DNA of 64,000 nucleotides from Clostridiales bacterium (GCA_018374635.1 JAHAEW010000003.1:1-64000); one strand, 5' to 3'. Positions 49,579 to 59,630 are shown, counted from the first letter of the stretch. Notes: a model not told the origin generated them from the letters alone. Translations and numbers: made by a program.

Positions 49579-50340
49579 ATGTACGAATCTACCATTCTCT
49601 CCTCGGAAAAGCTGAATCTCTACTACGGCGCCGCCCACGCCCTCAAGGATGTGGACATCGCCATTCCCGAGCGGCAGGTCACCGCCCTCATCGGCCCTTC
49701 CGGCTGCGGCAAGTCCACCTTTCTCAAGACCCTGGACCGGATGAATGATCTGGTCCCCGGCGTGCGCATCGAGGGGACTGTCTCCTACCGGGGGCAGGAC
49801 ATCTACGCCCCCTCCGTGGATGTGACCTGGCTGCGCAAGCAGATCGGCATGGTCTTCCAGAAGCCCAACCCCTTCCCCATGTCCATCTATGACAACATTG
49901 CCTACGGTCCCCGCACCCACGGAATCAAGAGCAAGAGCCAGCTGGATGACATCGTGGAGCAGTCTCTCCGGGGCGCGGCCATCTGGGACGAGGTGAAGGA
50001 CCGCCTCAAGAAGTCCGCCCTGGGTCTCTCCGGGGGCCAGCAGCAGCGCATCTGCATCGCCCGGGCCCTGGCGGTGGAGCCCGATGTGCTCCTGATGGAT
50101 GAGGCCACCTCCGCCCTGGACCCCATCTCCACCTCCAAGATCGAGGATCTGATCGCCGACCTGAAGGACAAGTATACCATCGTCATCGTGACCCATAACA
50201 TGCAGCAGGCCACCCGCGTCTCGGACAAATGCGCCTTCTTCCTGCTGGGCGAGCTGATCGAATTCGGCGACACCACGGACCTCTTCTCTGTCCCCAAGGA
50301 CAAGCGCACCGAGGACTACATCACCGGCCGTTTCGGATGA
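49579..50340 (+). CDS. pstB: Phosphate ABC transporter ATP-binding protein PstB
   Basis: A 253-residue ATPase. Walker A is GPSGCGKST, the LSGGQQQRICIARALA signature, Walker B LLMDEATSALDP and H-loop VIVTHNMQQA are all present, with FQKPNPFPMSIYDNIAYGPR, the PstB hallmark. ATG 49579 follows AAGGAGG at ideal distance, 11 bases after pstA. Confidence 0.95.
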   Translation: MYESTILSSEKLNLYYGAAHALKDVDIAIPERQVTALIGPSGCGKSTFLKTLDRMNDLVPGVRIEGTVSYRGQDIYAPSVDVTWLRKQIGMVFQKPNPFPMSIYDNIAYGPRTHGIKSKSQLDDIVEQSLRGAAIWDEVKDRLKKSALGLSGGQQQRICIARALAVEPDVLLMDEATSALDPISTSKIEDLIADLKDKYTIVIVTHNMQQATRVSDKCAFFLLGELIEFGDTTDLFSVPKDKRTEDYITGRFG

Positions 50341-50431
50341 TCCCGCCCGTTCCGCTCCCCAGTCCGGGGAGCGTTTTCCCATGCGGACGCGCCGCACCCC
50401 ATCATTTTTACTTACAAGGAGGAACCACACC

Positions 50432-51076
50432 ATGCGTAAAACCTTTGACGCCGAGCTTCAGGAGCTGGGCGCGGAAATGATCGATATGGCCGCCGCCGCC
50501 GAGGACGCCATCGACCTGGTCACCACCTCCCTGGCCGCCCCCGACGACCGGCAGGCCAAAGAGGCCGTCCACATGACCCAGAGCATGGACCGGATGGAGC
50601 GGGACATCGAGAACCGCTGTCTGCGGCTTCTGCTCCAGCAGCAGCCCGTAGCCCGGGACCTGCGCACCATCTCGGCCGCCCTCAAGATGGTCACCGATCT
50701 CCAGCGCATCGGCGACCAGTGCGCCAACATCGCCGAGATCTCCCTGCTGCTGGACAAGCAGCAGCCCGTCCCCAGCCACATCCGGGAGATGAGCAGCAAG
50801 GCCAGCGGCATGGTCAAGCGGGCTATTTTTGCCTACGTCAACCGGGAGGAGACCGCCGCCCGGGAGGTCATCGGCCTGGACGACGCGGTGGATGAGCTCT
50901 TCCAATCCGTGAAGGGCGATCTGGTGGCCCTCATCCGGGAGGACCGGGAGAACGCCGACCCGGCCATCGACCTCATCATCATCGCCAAATACCTGGAGCG
51001 CATCGCCGACCACGCCGTGAACATCGCCCAGTGGGCCATCTACTGCGTCACCGGCACCCTGGTCGAGCCCAATTAA
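50432..51076 (+). CDS. phoU: Phosphate signalling regulator PhoU
   Basis: A 214-residue protein made of two three-helix bundles, with repeated metal-binding DLQRIGDQCANIAE and YLERIADHAVNIAQ motifs. PhoU links PstB status to the PhoR kinase and prevents phosphate overload. ATG 50432 follows AAGGAGG. It sits between pstB and phoP. Confidence 0.95.
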   Translation: MRKTFDAELQELGAEMIDMAAAAEDAIDLVTTSLAAPDDRQAKEAVHMTQSMDRMERDIENRCLRLLLQQQPVARDLRTISAALKMVTDLQRIGDQCANIAEISLLLDKQQPVPSHIREMSSKASGMVKRAIFAYVNREETAAREVIGLDDAVDELFQSVKGDLVALIREDRENADPAIDLIIIAKYLERIADHAVNIAQWAIYCVTGTLVEPN

Positions 51077-51098
51077 ACCAGAGGGAGGCTGCCACCCC

Positions 51099-51767
51099 AT
51101 GTCCACCAATACCATCGTCGTCGTGGAGGACGACAGCAGCATCCGGGAGATGCTGCGCTACTATTTCCAATCCACCGGCAACGAGGTGCGCACCTACGAG
51201 AGCGGCGAGGAGTTCTTTGCCGCCGAGCAGGGCCGCCCCGCTCCCTCCATCTATCTGCTGGACATCATGCTGCCCGGCATGGACGGTCTGGAGATCCTGC
51301 GCCGCCTGCGCGCCAGCCTCACCACCGCCGACGTGCCCGTCATCATGCTCACCGCCCGCACCGCCGAGATGGACCGGGTGGCCGGGCTGGAGAGCGGCGC
51401 GGACGACTATGTGGTCAAGCCCTTTGGCCTGATGGAACTTCAGGCCCGCATCAAGGCGGTGCTCCGCCGCACCCAGCGGGAGTCCCCCGTCCTGCGCTGC
51501 GGAGATCTGGAGATCAACACCACCGCCCGCACCGTACTGCGCGCCGGCGTGCCCGTGGAACTGACCTATAAGGAATTTGAACTGCTGCGCCTGCTGGCCG
51601 TCCACCGCGGGGCGGTGCTCAGCCGGGACGAGATCCTGCGCACCGTCTGGGATTACGACTTTACCGGGGAGACGCGCACCGTGGATATGCACGTCAAGTC
51701 TCTGCGCCAGAAGCTGGGGGACGATGTGATCGCCACGGTCCGCGGCGTGGGCTACAAGCTGAACTAG
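51099..51767 (+). CDS. phoP: Phosphate response regulator, PhoP/PhoB type
   Basis: A 222-residue OmpR-family regulator: receiver with EDDSS, phospho-acceptor Asp55 (YLLDIMLPG), VIMLTART and KPFGLMEL, then a winged helix with YKEFELLRLLAVHRGAVLSRD and RTVDMHVKSLRQKL. It follows phoU by 22 bases and precedes the kinase by 13 bases. Expected to bind the Pho box at 46576. Confidence 0.9.
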   Translation: MSTNTIVVVEDDSSIREMLRYYFQSTGNEVRTYESGEEFFAAEQGRPAPSIYLLDIMLPGMDGLEILRRLRASLTTADVPVIMLTARTAEMDRVAGLESGADDYVVKPFGLMELQARIKAVLRRTQRESPVLRCGDLEINTTARTVLRAGVPVELTYKEFELLRLLAVHRGAVLSRDEILRTVWDYDFTGETRTVDMHVKSLRQKLGDDVIATVRGVGYKLN

Positions 51768-51780
51768 AGGAGGGCGGACC

Positions 51781-53514
51781 ATGAAAAAAAAGCTGATTTG
51801 CTCCACACTGCTGATCGTGCTGGCCGCTCTTCTGATCTCCAACGCAGCGGGGTGCTGGTTCCTCTATGAGCGGGAGCGGCGGGACTCCACTCAGTCTCTG
51901 CGAGAGCTGCTCATTCTGATGGACAGCCAGAGCCAGATCACCAATGCCAGCAGCGCCGCCGGGCAGTTCCACCAGGCCGCGCCCGACAAGCGGCTGACCA
52001 TCATCACCCCCGACGGCACCGTGCTGGTGGACACCAAGGCGGACGCCGATCTGTTAGAGGACCACGCCAACCGTCCTGAGGTCATCACCGCGCTCTCCAC
52101 CGGCTGGGGGGAGGATGTGCGCTCCTCCGATACAGTGGGAGTACCCATGCTCTATGTGGCCAAGAAATTTACCGACGGCATGATCGGCCGGGCCTCCATG
52201 CCGCTCTCCTCCATCAAAAGTCTGGTCTGGCAGACCATCACCGGCTTTCTCACCGCCTCTCTGGTCGCCCTTCTGCTCGCCTTTCTGCTCGCCAGCCGCA
52301 TGGCTCAGCGGGTCCTGGAGCCCCTCAACGCCGTGGGCGGCGCATTGACCGGCGTGCTCTCAGGCGCATCCACGACCACATTGGACGCTTTCCGCGGGGA
52401 TGATGAACTGCGCCCCATCCTGCGCTATATCGACAAACTGGTGGAGCGGCTGGGCGGCTCCATCCACAACCTCACTGCGGAGCGGGACAAAGTCAACCTC
52501 ATTCTGGACTGCATGGACGAGGGTTTCCTCCTGCTGGACGAGGACGGCGGGCTCCTGGCCAGCAACCGGGCCGCCCGGAGCCTCTTCGGCGTTCCGGAGG
52601 ACTCCTCCAGCGATGCCGCGGGACTCCTGGTGCTCACCCGCAGCCGCCGCCTGCGGGAGGCCACCGAGCAGTGCCACCAGCAGAAGAGCCCGGTCATGCT
52701 GGACGTGGACGACCTGCCCCTGCCCGGGCGCAGCCTGCGCTTCTTCCTCTCCCCCGTCTCCGGGCGGCAGTATGAGCGGGAGAATGTGGGCACCTCCATC
52801 CTCATCTCCGACGTGACCGAGATCAAGGCCGCCGAACGCATCCGGGCCGACTTCACCGCCAATGTCTCCCACGAGCTCAAGACTCCGCTCACCTCCATCA
52901 AGGGTTTCACCGATATGCTCTCCAGCGGAATGGTGACCTCGGCGGAGGATCAGAAGCGCTTCTCCTCCCTCATCGGCGTGGAGGTGGACCGTCTCATCGC
53001 CCTCATCAACGACATCCTCAAGCTCTCCGAGCTGGAGTCCCTCACCATGGAGCAGGGGGAGGAATCCGCCCCCGTCCTGGCCACCGCCCAGGAGGTGCGG
53101 GAGCTTCTGGACCTCAAGGCCGGGGAGGCCGACGTCACCTTTACGGTGGAGGGCGAGGAGTGCTCCGCCGCCATCTCCGCCCCGCGGCTCAAGGAGGTCA
53201 TCCTCAACCTGGCGGAAAACGGTCTCAAGTATAACCGCCCCGGCGGACGCCTCACCGTCACCGTCACCCCCGGAACCAACCAGGTGACCCTTCAGGTGGC
53301 CGACACCGGACTGGGCATCCCCGCCGAGGATCAGGCCCGGGTCTTTGAGCGGTTCTACCGGGTGGACAAGGGCCGCTGCCGCAAGGACGGCGGCACCGGA
53401 TTGGGTCTGGCCATCGTCAAGCACATCGTGGCCCTCTACCACGGCTCCATCGAGCTCAAGAGCCAGTTGGACGTTGGCTCCACCTTCTCCATCACCCTGC
53501 CGAAAGCGGTGTGA
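51781..53514 (+). CDS. phoR: Phosphate sensor kinase, PhoR type
   Basis: A 577-residue kinase. Membrane segments at about 7-27 and 150-175, an extracellular sensor between them, a HAMP-like segment, a PAS domain (MDEGFLLLDEDGGLLASNRAA), then HisKA with NVSHELKTPLTSIKG (His364) and HATPase (NLAENGLKYNRPGG, DGGTGLGLAIVKHI). It phosphorylates PhoP. It is preceded by GAGGAGGG. The 3' end lies directly beside, and on the antisense strand overlaps, an unstopped histidine kinase frame. Confidence 0.92.
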   Translation: MKKKLICSTLLIVLAALLISNAAGCWFLYERERRDSTQSLRELLILMDSQSQITNASSAAGQFHQAAPDKRLTIITPDGTVLVDTKADADLLEDHANRPEVITALSTGWGEDVRSSDTVGVPMLYVAKKFTDGMIGRASMPLSSIKSLVWQTITGFLTASLVALLLAFLLASRMAQRVLEPLNAVGGALTGVLSGASTTTLDAFRGDDELRPILRYIDKLVERLGGSIHNLTAERDKVNLILDCMDEGFLLLDEDGGLLASNRAARSLFGVPEDSSSDAAGLLVLTRSRRLREATEQCHQQKSPVMLDVDDLPLPGRSLRFFLSPVSGRQYERENVGTSILISDVTEIKAAERIRADFTANVSHELKTPLTSIKGFTDMLSSGMVTSAEDQKRFSSLIGVEVDRLIALINDILKLSELESLTMEQGEESAPVLATAQEVRELLDLKAGEADVTFTVEGEECSAAISAPRLKEVILNLAENGLKYNRPGGRLTVTVTPGTNQVTLQVADTGLGIPAEDQARVFERFYRVDKGRCRKDGGTGLGLAIVKHIVALYHGSIELKSQLDVGSTFSITLPKAV

Positions 53515-54756
53515 GCCCCTCTCTCCCGACGGCATAACAAATGCCCGGAATCCGATGGTGGTGCCCTTCTGATAGGCCGTAATGCTCCCCCGGTGCTTTT
53601 TGGCGATGGACTGGGCGATGGACAGCCCCACTCCAAAGCTGCCGGAAAAGGTCCGGGCCCTGTCCGCCCGGTAAAAGCGGTCAAAGAGCCGTTCCAGCTC
53701 CAGCGTTCCGACCTCGGCGTAGGTATTCTCCACCGTGAGGACCGGGTGCCTTCTCAGGCAGAGCGACACCTGGATCGTCCCGCCCGGGTCGCAGTATTTC
53801 AGGGCGTTATCCAGCAGGATGGCCGTCAGCCGCCGGATCAGCGCCTCGTCTCCGCAATAGGTCACACGGGGCTCCATGGCCGCTGTGAGGGTCTTGTTCC
53901 GTTCCGCCGCCAGGGTCTGGAATTCCGAGACGGTATCGGAAACCGCGCCGCTCAGATCAAAGGCTGTACACTCCAGCGGGGCCTCGCTCTCATCCATCCG
54001 GGACAGGGTGACCATCTGGTTGATAAGCAGGCCCATCCGCTCCCCTTCGCTGCGGATGTTGTCCAGCCACTCGTTCTTTCCCATCTCCGACTCCACGATA
54101 TCCAGATTGGACAAGATCAGGGTCAGGGGCGTCTTCAATTCGTGGTTGGCATCCGTAATAAACTGCTTTTGCTTTTCATAACTCTCCGCGATGGGGCGCA
54201 CCGCCCGCTTGGAGAGAATGACAGTCAGGCCCAGGATCAGGAGGGCGCTCCCCAGCAGGACCAGAAAAGCGGTAAAGAGCAGACGGTCGGTCATGTTCTG
54301 ATTCATAGCCCCGTTGACGAACACTATGGTGGCGCCCGTGTCGGTCCGGACCACCTTGTAGCGGTAATCTGCGATCCAGCCCCGCTCCGCGCGCTCCTTC
54401 ACGGCGCGCTTCACATAGTTTTCCACCTCCGACTCCGAGATGGAGGAGATGGAGTCAATGTTGACCCGGGCGACCTCCTGCCGTTCATCGAGCCAGACCG
54501 TAAAAAAGCGGGTGCTGAACTGGGTCTCGGCCGTAATGACGTCGGAGTAGGGGAACTGTGAGGGCGGGCGCTTTTCCAGCGGGTCAAACTTGGGAAAGAC
54601 GCCGTTGTTTGAGGAAATGGCGTCGGTGAGTGTATCCATGGTGCGGTTCATCTGTACCCGGCTGAAGATCAAAATCAGCAGGAAGATCCCAAAAAACACC
54701 ACAAAGATGGAGCTCGCGCTGATGAGAATAAACCTTCTGCGCAGATTCCGGATCAT
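52360..54756 (-). CDS. Sensor histidine kinase that has lost its own stop codon
   Basis: Core kinase about 53520-54756 (about 410 residues): two membrane segments (about 10-32 and 175-196), HisKA with FITDANHELKTPLTL, and HATPase with LLDNALKYCDPGG and FGVGLSIAQSIAKKH. Homologous kinases end near GTTIGFRAF. Here the frame has no stop there and runs on for about 380 residues through the antisense strand of phoR to 52360, with low-complexity Gly/Glu content. It follows the response regulator with an ATGA-type overlap. The likely cause is a deletion at the convergent junction that removed the stop and terminator. Confidence 0.7.
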   Translation of the reverse strand: MIRNLRRRFILISASSIFVVFFGIFLLILIFSRVQMNRTMDTLTDAISSNNGVFPKFDPLEKRPPSQFPYSDVITAETQFSTRFFTVWLDERQEVARVNIDSISSISESEVENYVKRAVKERAERGWIADYRYKVVRTDTGATIVFVNGAMNQNMTDRLLFTAFLVLLGSALLILGLTVILSKRAVRPIAESYEKQKQFITDANHELKTPLTLILSNLDIVESEMGKNEWLDNIRSEGERMGLLINQMVTLSRMDESEAPLECTAFDLSGAVSDTVSEFQTLAAERNKTLTAAMEPRVTYCGDEALIRRLTAILLDNALKYCDPGGTIQVSLCLRRHPVLTVENTYAEVGTLELERLFDRFYRADRARTFSGSFGVGLSIAQSIAKKHRGSITAYQKGTTIGFRAFVMPSGERGSHRFRQGDGEGGANVQLALELDGAVVEGHDVLDDGQTQSGAAVLAAAALVHPVEPLKDPGLILGGDAQSGVGHLKGHLVGSGGDGDGEASAGAVILETVFRQVEDDLLEPRGGDGGGALLALHRKGDVGLPGLEVQKLPHLLGGGQDGGGFLPLLHGEGLQLGELEDVVDEGDETVHLHADEGGEALLILRRGHHSAGEHIGETLDGGERSLELVGDIGGEVGPDAFGGLDLGHVGDEDGGAHILPLILPPGDGGEEEAQAAPGQGQVVHVQHDRALLLVALLGGLPQAAAAGEHQESRGIAGGVLRNAEEAPGGPVAGQEPAVLVQQEETLVHAVQNEVDFVPLRSEVVDGAAQPLHQFVDIAQDGAQFIIPAESVQCGRGCA

Positions 54757-55426
54757 ACCTTGACCTCCAGCACATAGCCCGCGCTGCGCACGAAGCGAAT
54801 TTCCATGGGGCCCGGAGGGCGGCGATCTTCTTGCGCAGGTTGGAGATATGTACCCAGACCACTCTGGTATCCACATTGGTGTCCCACCCCCACAGATGGG
54901 TGATAAAGCGCTCCGTGGGCAGGATGGTATTGGGCGCCTGCATCATCATCTCCAGCAGCTGGAACTCCTTGCCGCTGAGGGACTGCACCCGCTCCTGATA
55001 CCCCAGCTGATAGGTGGAGCGGTTGAGGGTCACCGGCCCCAGCGAGAGCAGGTCGGGCAGATAGGTGTCCTTTCTGCGCAGCATGGCCCGCACCCGGGCC
55101 AGCAGCTCCGCGGTGGAAAAGGGTTTTGGAAGGTAGTCGTCCGCCCCGGCGTCCAACCCCTCCACCCGCTGGGATACCTCGGTGCGCGCCGTCAAAAAGA
55201 GGGCGGGGGTGGTGACACCCTCCTTCCGCAGGGTCTGAAGCACCCTCAAGCCGTCCAGGCCCGGCATCATGATATCCAGGATCAGCCCGTCATACTCCCT
55301 GGACTGCCCGTGGGCCAGCGCGTCCTCTCCGTTGGAGACACCATCCACGCAGAACCTGTTGCTCTCAAATATATGGACCAGCGACTTGAGCAGCTTGGGG
55401 TCATCCTCCGCCACCAGCAATCTCAT
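54753..55426 (-). pseudogene. OmpR-family response regulator with +1 frameshift near its 3' end
   Basis: Starts MRLLVAEDDPKLLKSL at 55426 with a GGGGAGG site. Receiver with Asp in ILDIMMPGLDG, FLTART, KPFSTAELL; winged helix with TRVVWVHISNLRKKI. The frame breaks at about 54808 (GGGCCCC): the current frame goes out of register at ALRAPWK, while the neighbouring frame reads MEIRFVRSAGYVLEVKV then TGA at 54755-54753, overlapping the kinase ATG at 54756. So one C is probably missing. If real it deletes the recognition end; it may be a sequencing error. Confidence 0.8.
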
Positions 55427-55573
55427 ATGTGCACCTCCCCTTTTTCCTTTCCAGTATAGCACACCGTCCTTAAAACAGACTAAAGGAGTTTACGTTTGCT
55501 CCAGTGCAAAGGCGCCCGTACAGAGGCGATAATACACGCCCTTCTTCTGCCGGCGTCCTATGCGGTCCATGCG

Positions 55574-57502
55574 CTAGCTTCTATCGACCTTGCGCCGCTT
55601 CTTTTCCTGATACATTTTCTGGTCTGCCTCACGCATCAGCACATGAAAATCCGTGCTTTCCTGTGGATAGAAGGAAACCCCGAGAGAGAATTCCACTGTA
55701 TGCGCCATATGGGCTTCATGGGCAGAGAAAAACTGCAATCCGCGCTGCGCTTTCAGGTCGGAGAGCCGGCGCTCCAGTTCCTCCGGCGATGAAGCGCCGT
55801 ATGCAAAACAGATGAATTCATCGCCGCCCAGTCTGCCGCAGACCGCCCGCTGTCCCATGGCGGTAAGAAGGGCTTCTGCAATTTTTTCCAGATACTCGTC
55901 TCCCACCACATGGCCGCAGGTATCATTGATGGCTTTCAGGTTATCCGCATCCAGTATGATCACCATTGCATACCCGATCTGTTCGGGGGACTGGAAGAGT
56001 TCGGAGATCTTGTCCTGAAAGCCGCGGCGGTTGTAGAGATTGACCAGCGGGTCAAAGCTGCTTTGGGTACGGATCTGTTCGATCTCATCCCACATCCCAG
56101 ACACATCGGTCACATAATAGAACTGACTTTGTGCCGTCTCTTCTTTTTCGATCCGAAGACAACGGGCAAAGCCGCAATCTTCATACAGATATATGAGCTC
56201 TTCGGGAAGCACCGGTTTTGACACTGCCTGATCCAGTTTTTTCCGCACCACTGCGAGCAGTTCTGTTTCGGAATATGTATGGTCTGCCGGGATGTTCAGC
56301 ATATGGAGCATATAGTCGTTGATGAAGATCCTTTTATAGACCATATCCTGCTCAAAAATCCCGATCGGAATACTCCCCTTGCTGATGATGTGGGAAATTC
56401 GATCCCAGTTGGTGCGGATATTTTCCATCATATGGTTTAGATAGAACTGCAACTCATCAAATTCTGCAATTCCGGTATTCAGGGAGATGTCCTCCAACCG
56501 GCCGCCCTCGTTTTTCTTCAGCGCGCAGTTGAATCGGTGGAGATTTCTGACAACCTTCCGGTCCATAAAGCAACGCAGGCATTGAATAATACCTATAACA
56601 ATCACAGTAGCGCAAATAAAGAATATCAGCGCCGATTCCAACGTCTCATAGATCGGATATGTGGCATGATAGGAGCGGATCAGAAGATATCCTTCGTATT
56701 CCTGTGTGTAAATGCAATATCGCTGCCCTTGATAGGATAGGTGTGAGTTTTCCTCCATCGTTTTCACCGGATCAAGCCCGCCCGCCTCTTCTTCCAGATC
56801 GAGACCGATGAGATCCTCTTCCGTGGAGGCCACGATTTTCAATGTATTCATATCCAGGATGTGCATTTGTCCACTGAGTTCAAAAGGCCTCATCTGCAGG
56901 ACCTTTTCAAGGCTTTGCTCATCCATCAGCTCCAGCAGATGCCGGGGTTCCATACCCACCTGTACAATTCCGCTGCCATCCTTGAGCCAGACAGCGGCAT
57001 AGATCATCTCCTTCCCCAGCGCAGTGTTGGGGGTGATCCCCTGAAACAGCTTCAGGGAATGGTCTGACAGCATGGGCAGGAAAAATTGCAGCTACTCCCC
57101 GGAGTAGAAGGTAAATCCATAGTATTCCGGATGTGTTCCTGCAAATATCTCCCCCTGTGGTGTGAAGTAATGGATCTCATCCACATCAATTTTATCTGCC
57201 AGGTCGCGGGTCTGCTGTAAATCCATGGCCGCCATTGGACAGTATTCCAAAAAATAAGCCACAACATCCGCTGAACGGATGCATTGCTGCGCAAAAAGCT
57301 CCTCCTCACGTTCCAGTGTCTCCTTATTTGTTTGGATCAACTGGGTTAATTGTGCAAAGCTCTGATACGCGCTTTTTTCCTGTGCCTGGTGTTGCAGATA
57401 TAATTGCGCGAATATGCTGATCGGTATCAGCAAAAGCATCAGAACCAGAGTGACCAGCCATGTCAGACGCATCAGGCGTGTCTTAATGCTTCTGCTTTTC
57501 AT
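55574..57502 (-). pseudogene. Diguanylate cyclase split by an in-frame amber codon
   Basis: One reading frame of about 642 codons from ATG 57502 to 55574, interrupted by TAG at 57094-57092. Upstream of it 136 codons give an N-terminal membrane helix (LVTLVLMLLLIPISIF) and the start of an extracellular sensor; downstream follow LQFFLPMLSDHSLK, a second membrane segment, a PAS-like region and a C-terminal GGDEF domain with GRLGGDEFICFAYG and SFDPLVNLYNRRGF. CAG to TAG would explain the break. Product would be a membrane c-di-GMP synthase. Without read-through the GGDEF part would need an internal start. Confidence 0.85.
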
Positions 57503-59630
57503 GGACTTCCCTCCATTTTATAAAATCCTCGACGGAGAGCGGAGGAGAATACACATAACCCTGAATCAAGTCGCACCCGCTTTGGTACAGGGTCTCCGCC
57601 TGCTGCTGCTCTTCCACGCCTTCCGCCACCACGCAGATCTTGAACTGATGCGCGAACTGGATGATGCCTGTGACAATGGCTCTGGATTTTTCGTTTTCAT
57701 CGACAAAGAAGCTGCGGTCCAGTTTGATGGTGTCAATGTCCAGTACCCGCAGCAGGAAAAGCGACGAGTAGCCAAATCCGAAGTCATCCAGCGATACGTA
57801 CAGGCCGCAGGAGTGGAAGCCGTCCAGGATCCGGGAGATATATCCCATCTGACTCCCAGTGAACAAGATGGTTTCTGTCACTTCGATCTCGATAAAATGG
57901 TCTGGAATCTGATAGGCATCTTTTATTTTCTTGTATTCCTTCCAGACCTCTGTTCCAAATTTCAGGAGTGTAAATCTGGACATGTTTACAGAAATTTTTG
58001 TTGGTGTCTCGCCGTTTTTCAGCCAGTTGGACATCAGACGGCAGGTCTCTTCAAAAATGTAAAGATCCAACTGAACGATCTTTCCGCTGCGCTCCAGCAT
58101 GGGAATGAACTGATTGGGATAGATCATCCCCTTTTCCGGATGGAGCCAGCGGACCAGCGCCTCAGCCTGACAGGGGCCTTCCAGGGCTACCTTCGGCTGT
58201 AAAAACACCTTGAACTCGCGATTTGCGATGGAGTCCCGGAACGAAGCGTCCAGTTCCGTCTCATACACAAGCGCCTGCATCATTGCATGATCGTAAACGT
58301 TACACAGGTTTTTTTCCGGAGCCTCTTTGGCCGCGCGGGCGGCATAGTTGATCGCGGACAGGAGATCCTGGGATTTATGGAGCTGATAGCAGCCTACTGA
58401 AAAATCCATGCCCTCGTTCTGATACCTTCGGTGGATGTGATTGTGGATCTGGGCGATGATCCGATGAATGCGAACCTGAATGTCATCCGACGGTTCCTCC
58501 CGCAGCAGAAAAAGAAAATGGTCAATGGAATCTCTACACAGGACCTCGTCTTTCTGGAGGATCTGCCGGAACATCTGATAGACATAGATCAAGGTGCGGT
58601 TCCCCTCTTCTTCACCCCACACTTCATTGATCTTCCGGAAATTGCAAATATTCAGGCAGACGACCGCATAGTCCTGTTCCGGGCTTGCCTTCAGCGCATG
58701 GGCGCCCGCTTTCAAAAATCCGTTCCGGTTCAGTCCGCCGGTGATCGGGTCGGTCAATAGCAGCTTCTCTTTTTGATGGATGTCCTGTTTCAATCTCCGC
58801 ATACCGACCCCGAATAAAAGCAGCGCCAGCCCAAGCAGCAGCAGATAAATACTGACATGCAGCGACATCTGCGCAATGCGGTCATCCGTGTTCTGGATCA
58901 TGATCTGAGCCCAACTCGTTCCATCCACCGGCTCTTTGGAGATGATGAACGTCCCCTGCCGGACGACCTGACCATCCCTTGAATTTTCTGCCAGATCCAG
59001 CAGTTCGGACAACTTCTGCTCCTCTATTATCGTGGCATGACTGCCTTGCCTCAGCCACAGCACAGCGCCGGTCTGCGTATCTTTTAAGACGAGCACCGCT
59101 TTTTCTCCGTAGTTTTCCAATTCATTTTGTTGAAACAGTGCGGACTGAGGCTCTGCGCCCGCAACGATCTGCACCACTTTCCCATCCTTCGTTACGGGGG
59201 CGGCGAAAACAGCCTGTTCCTCCCCGGACAGGACGCAGTCGTTTTCCAGGATCCTCTGAGCGTCCTCATGCAGGTCCTGTGCCAGTTCCTCTCCGTGCGG
59301 GCCATACGCCGCCTGCATACCAGCTCCGGGAGCGATCACCGCTATGCTCTCAAACCCCATCATCTTCCCTTTTTGCTTTAGCAGGTCCTCTGTCAGCAAG
59401 AACTCCGGCATTCGGCTGAGGGAGTCTGCAAAATCCTCCAACCGCTTATTGCACCCCGCGATCTCCACCACAATGTGGGAGACCAGATATTGATTGCTTT
59501 TTGCGAGCGATTCTTCTGCCGCTGCGTTGATTTTTCGCAAAAAGGAAATCGAGTTGAGAGAAAAGCCAAACATGATCGCCAGCATCGAGATGGCGATCAC
59601 TTTGAAATATTTCTTATCGTTCATGTACAT
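57483..59630 (-). CDS. Membrane protein with degenerate GGDEF and active-type EAL domain
   Basis: A 715-residue protein. Two membrane segments (about 8-30 and 258-280) flank an extracellular sensor. The GGDEF domain (about 290-440) has LLTDPITGGLNRNGFL but CRDSIDHFLF where GGDEF should be, so it is likely not a cyclase. The EAL domain (about 455-710) has QAEALVRWLHPEKG, SVNMSR, IEIEVTET, SLDDFGFGYSS and AEGVEE, all needed for phosphodiesterase activity. It degrades c-di-GMP. It overlaps the start of the amber-split cyclase by 20 bases. Confidence 0.9.
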   Translation of the reverse strand: MYMNDKKYFKVIAISMLAIMFGFSLNSISFLRKINAAAEESLAKSNQYLVSHIVVEIAGCNKRLEDFADSLSRMPEFLLTEDLLKQKGKMMGFESIAVIAPGAGMQAAYGPHGEELAQDLHEDAQRILENDCVLSGEEQAVFAAPVTKDGKVVQIVAGAEPQSALFQQNELENYGEKAVLVLKDTQTGAVLWLRQGSHATIIEEQKLSELLDLAENSRDGQVVRQGTFIISKEPVDGTSWAQIMIQNTDDRIAQMSLHVSIYLLLLGLALLLFGVGMRRLKQDIHQKEKLLLTDPITGGLNRNGFLKAGAHALKASPEQDYAVVCLNICNFRKINEVWGEEEGNRTLIYVYQMFRQILQKDEVLCRDSIDHFLFLLREEPSDDIQVRIHRIIAQIHNHIHRRYQNEGMDFSVGCYQLHKSQDLLSAINYAARAAKEAPEKNLCNVYDHAMMQALVYETELDASFRDSIANREFKVFLQPKVALEGPCQAEALVRWLHPEKGMIYPNQFIPMLERSGKIVQLDLYIFEETCRLMSNWLKNGETPTKISVNMSRFTLLKFGTEVWKEYKKIKDAYQIPDHFIEIEVTETILFTGSQMGYISRILDGFHSCGLYVSLDDFGFGYSSLFLLRVLDIDTIKLDRSFFVDENEKSRAIVTGIIQFAHQFKICVVAEGVEEQQQAETLYQSGCDLIQGYVYSPPLSVEDFIKWREVHEKQKH

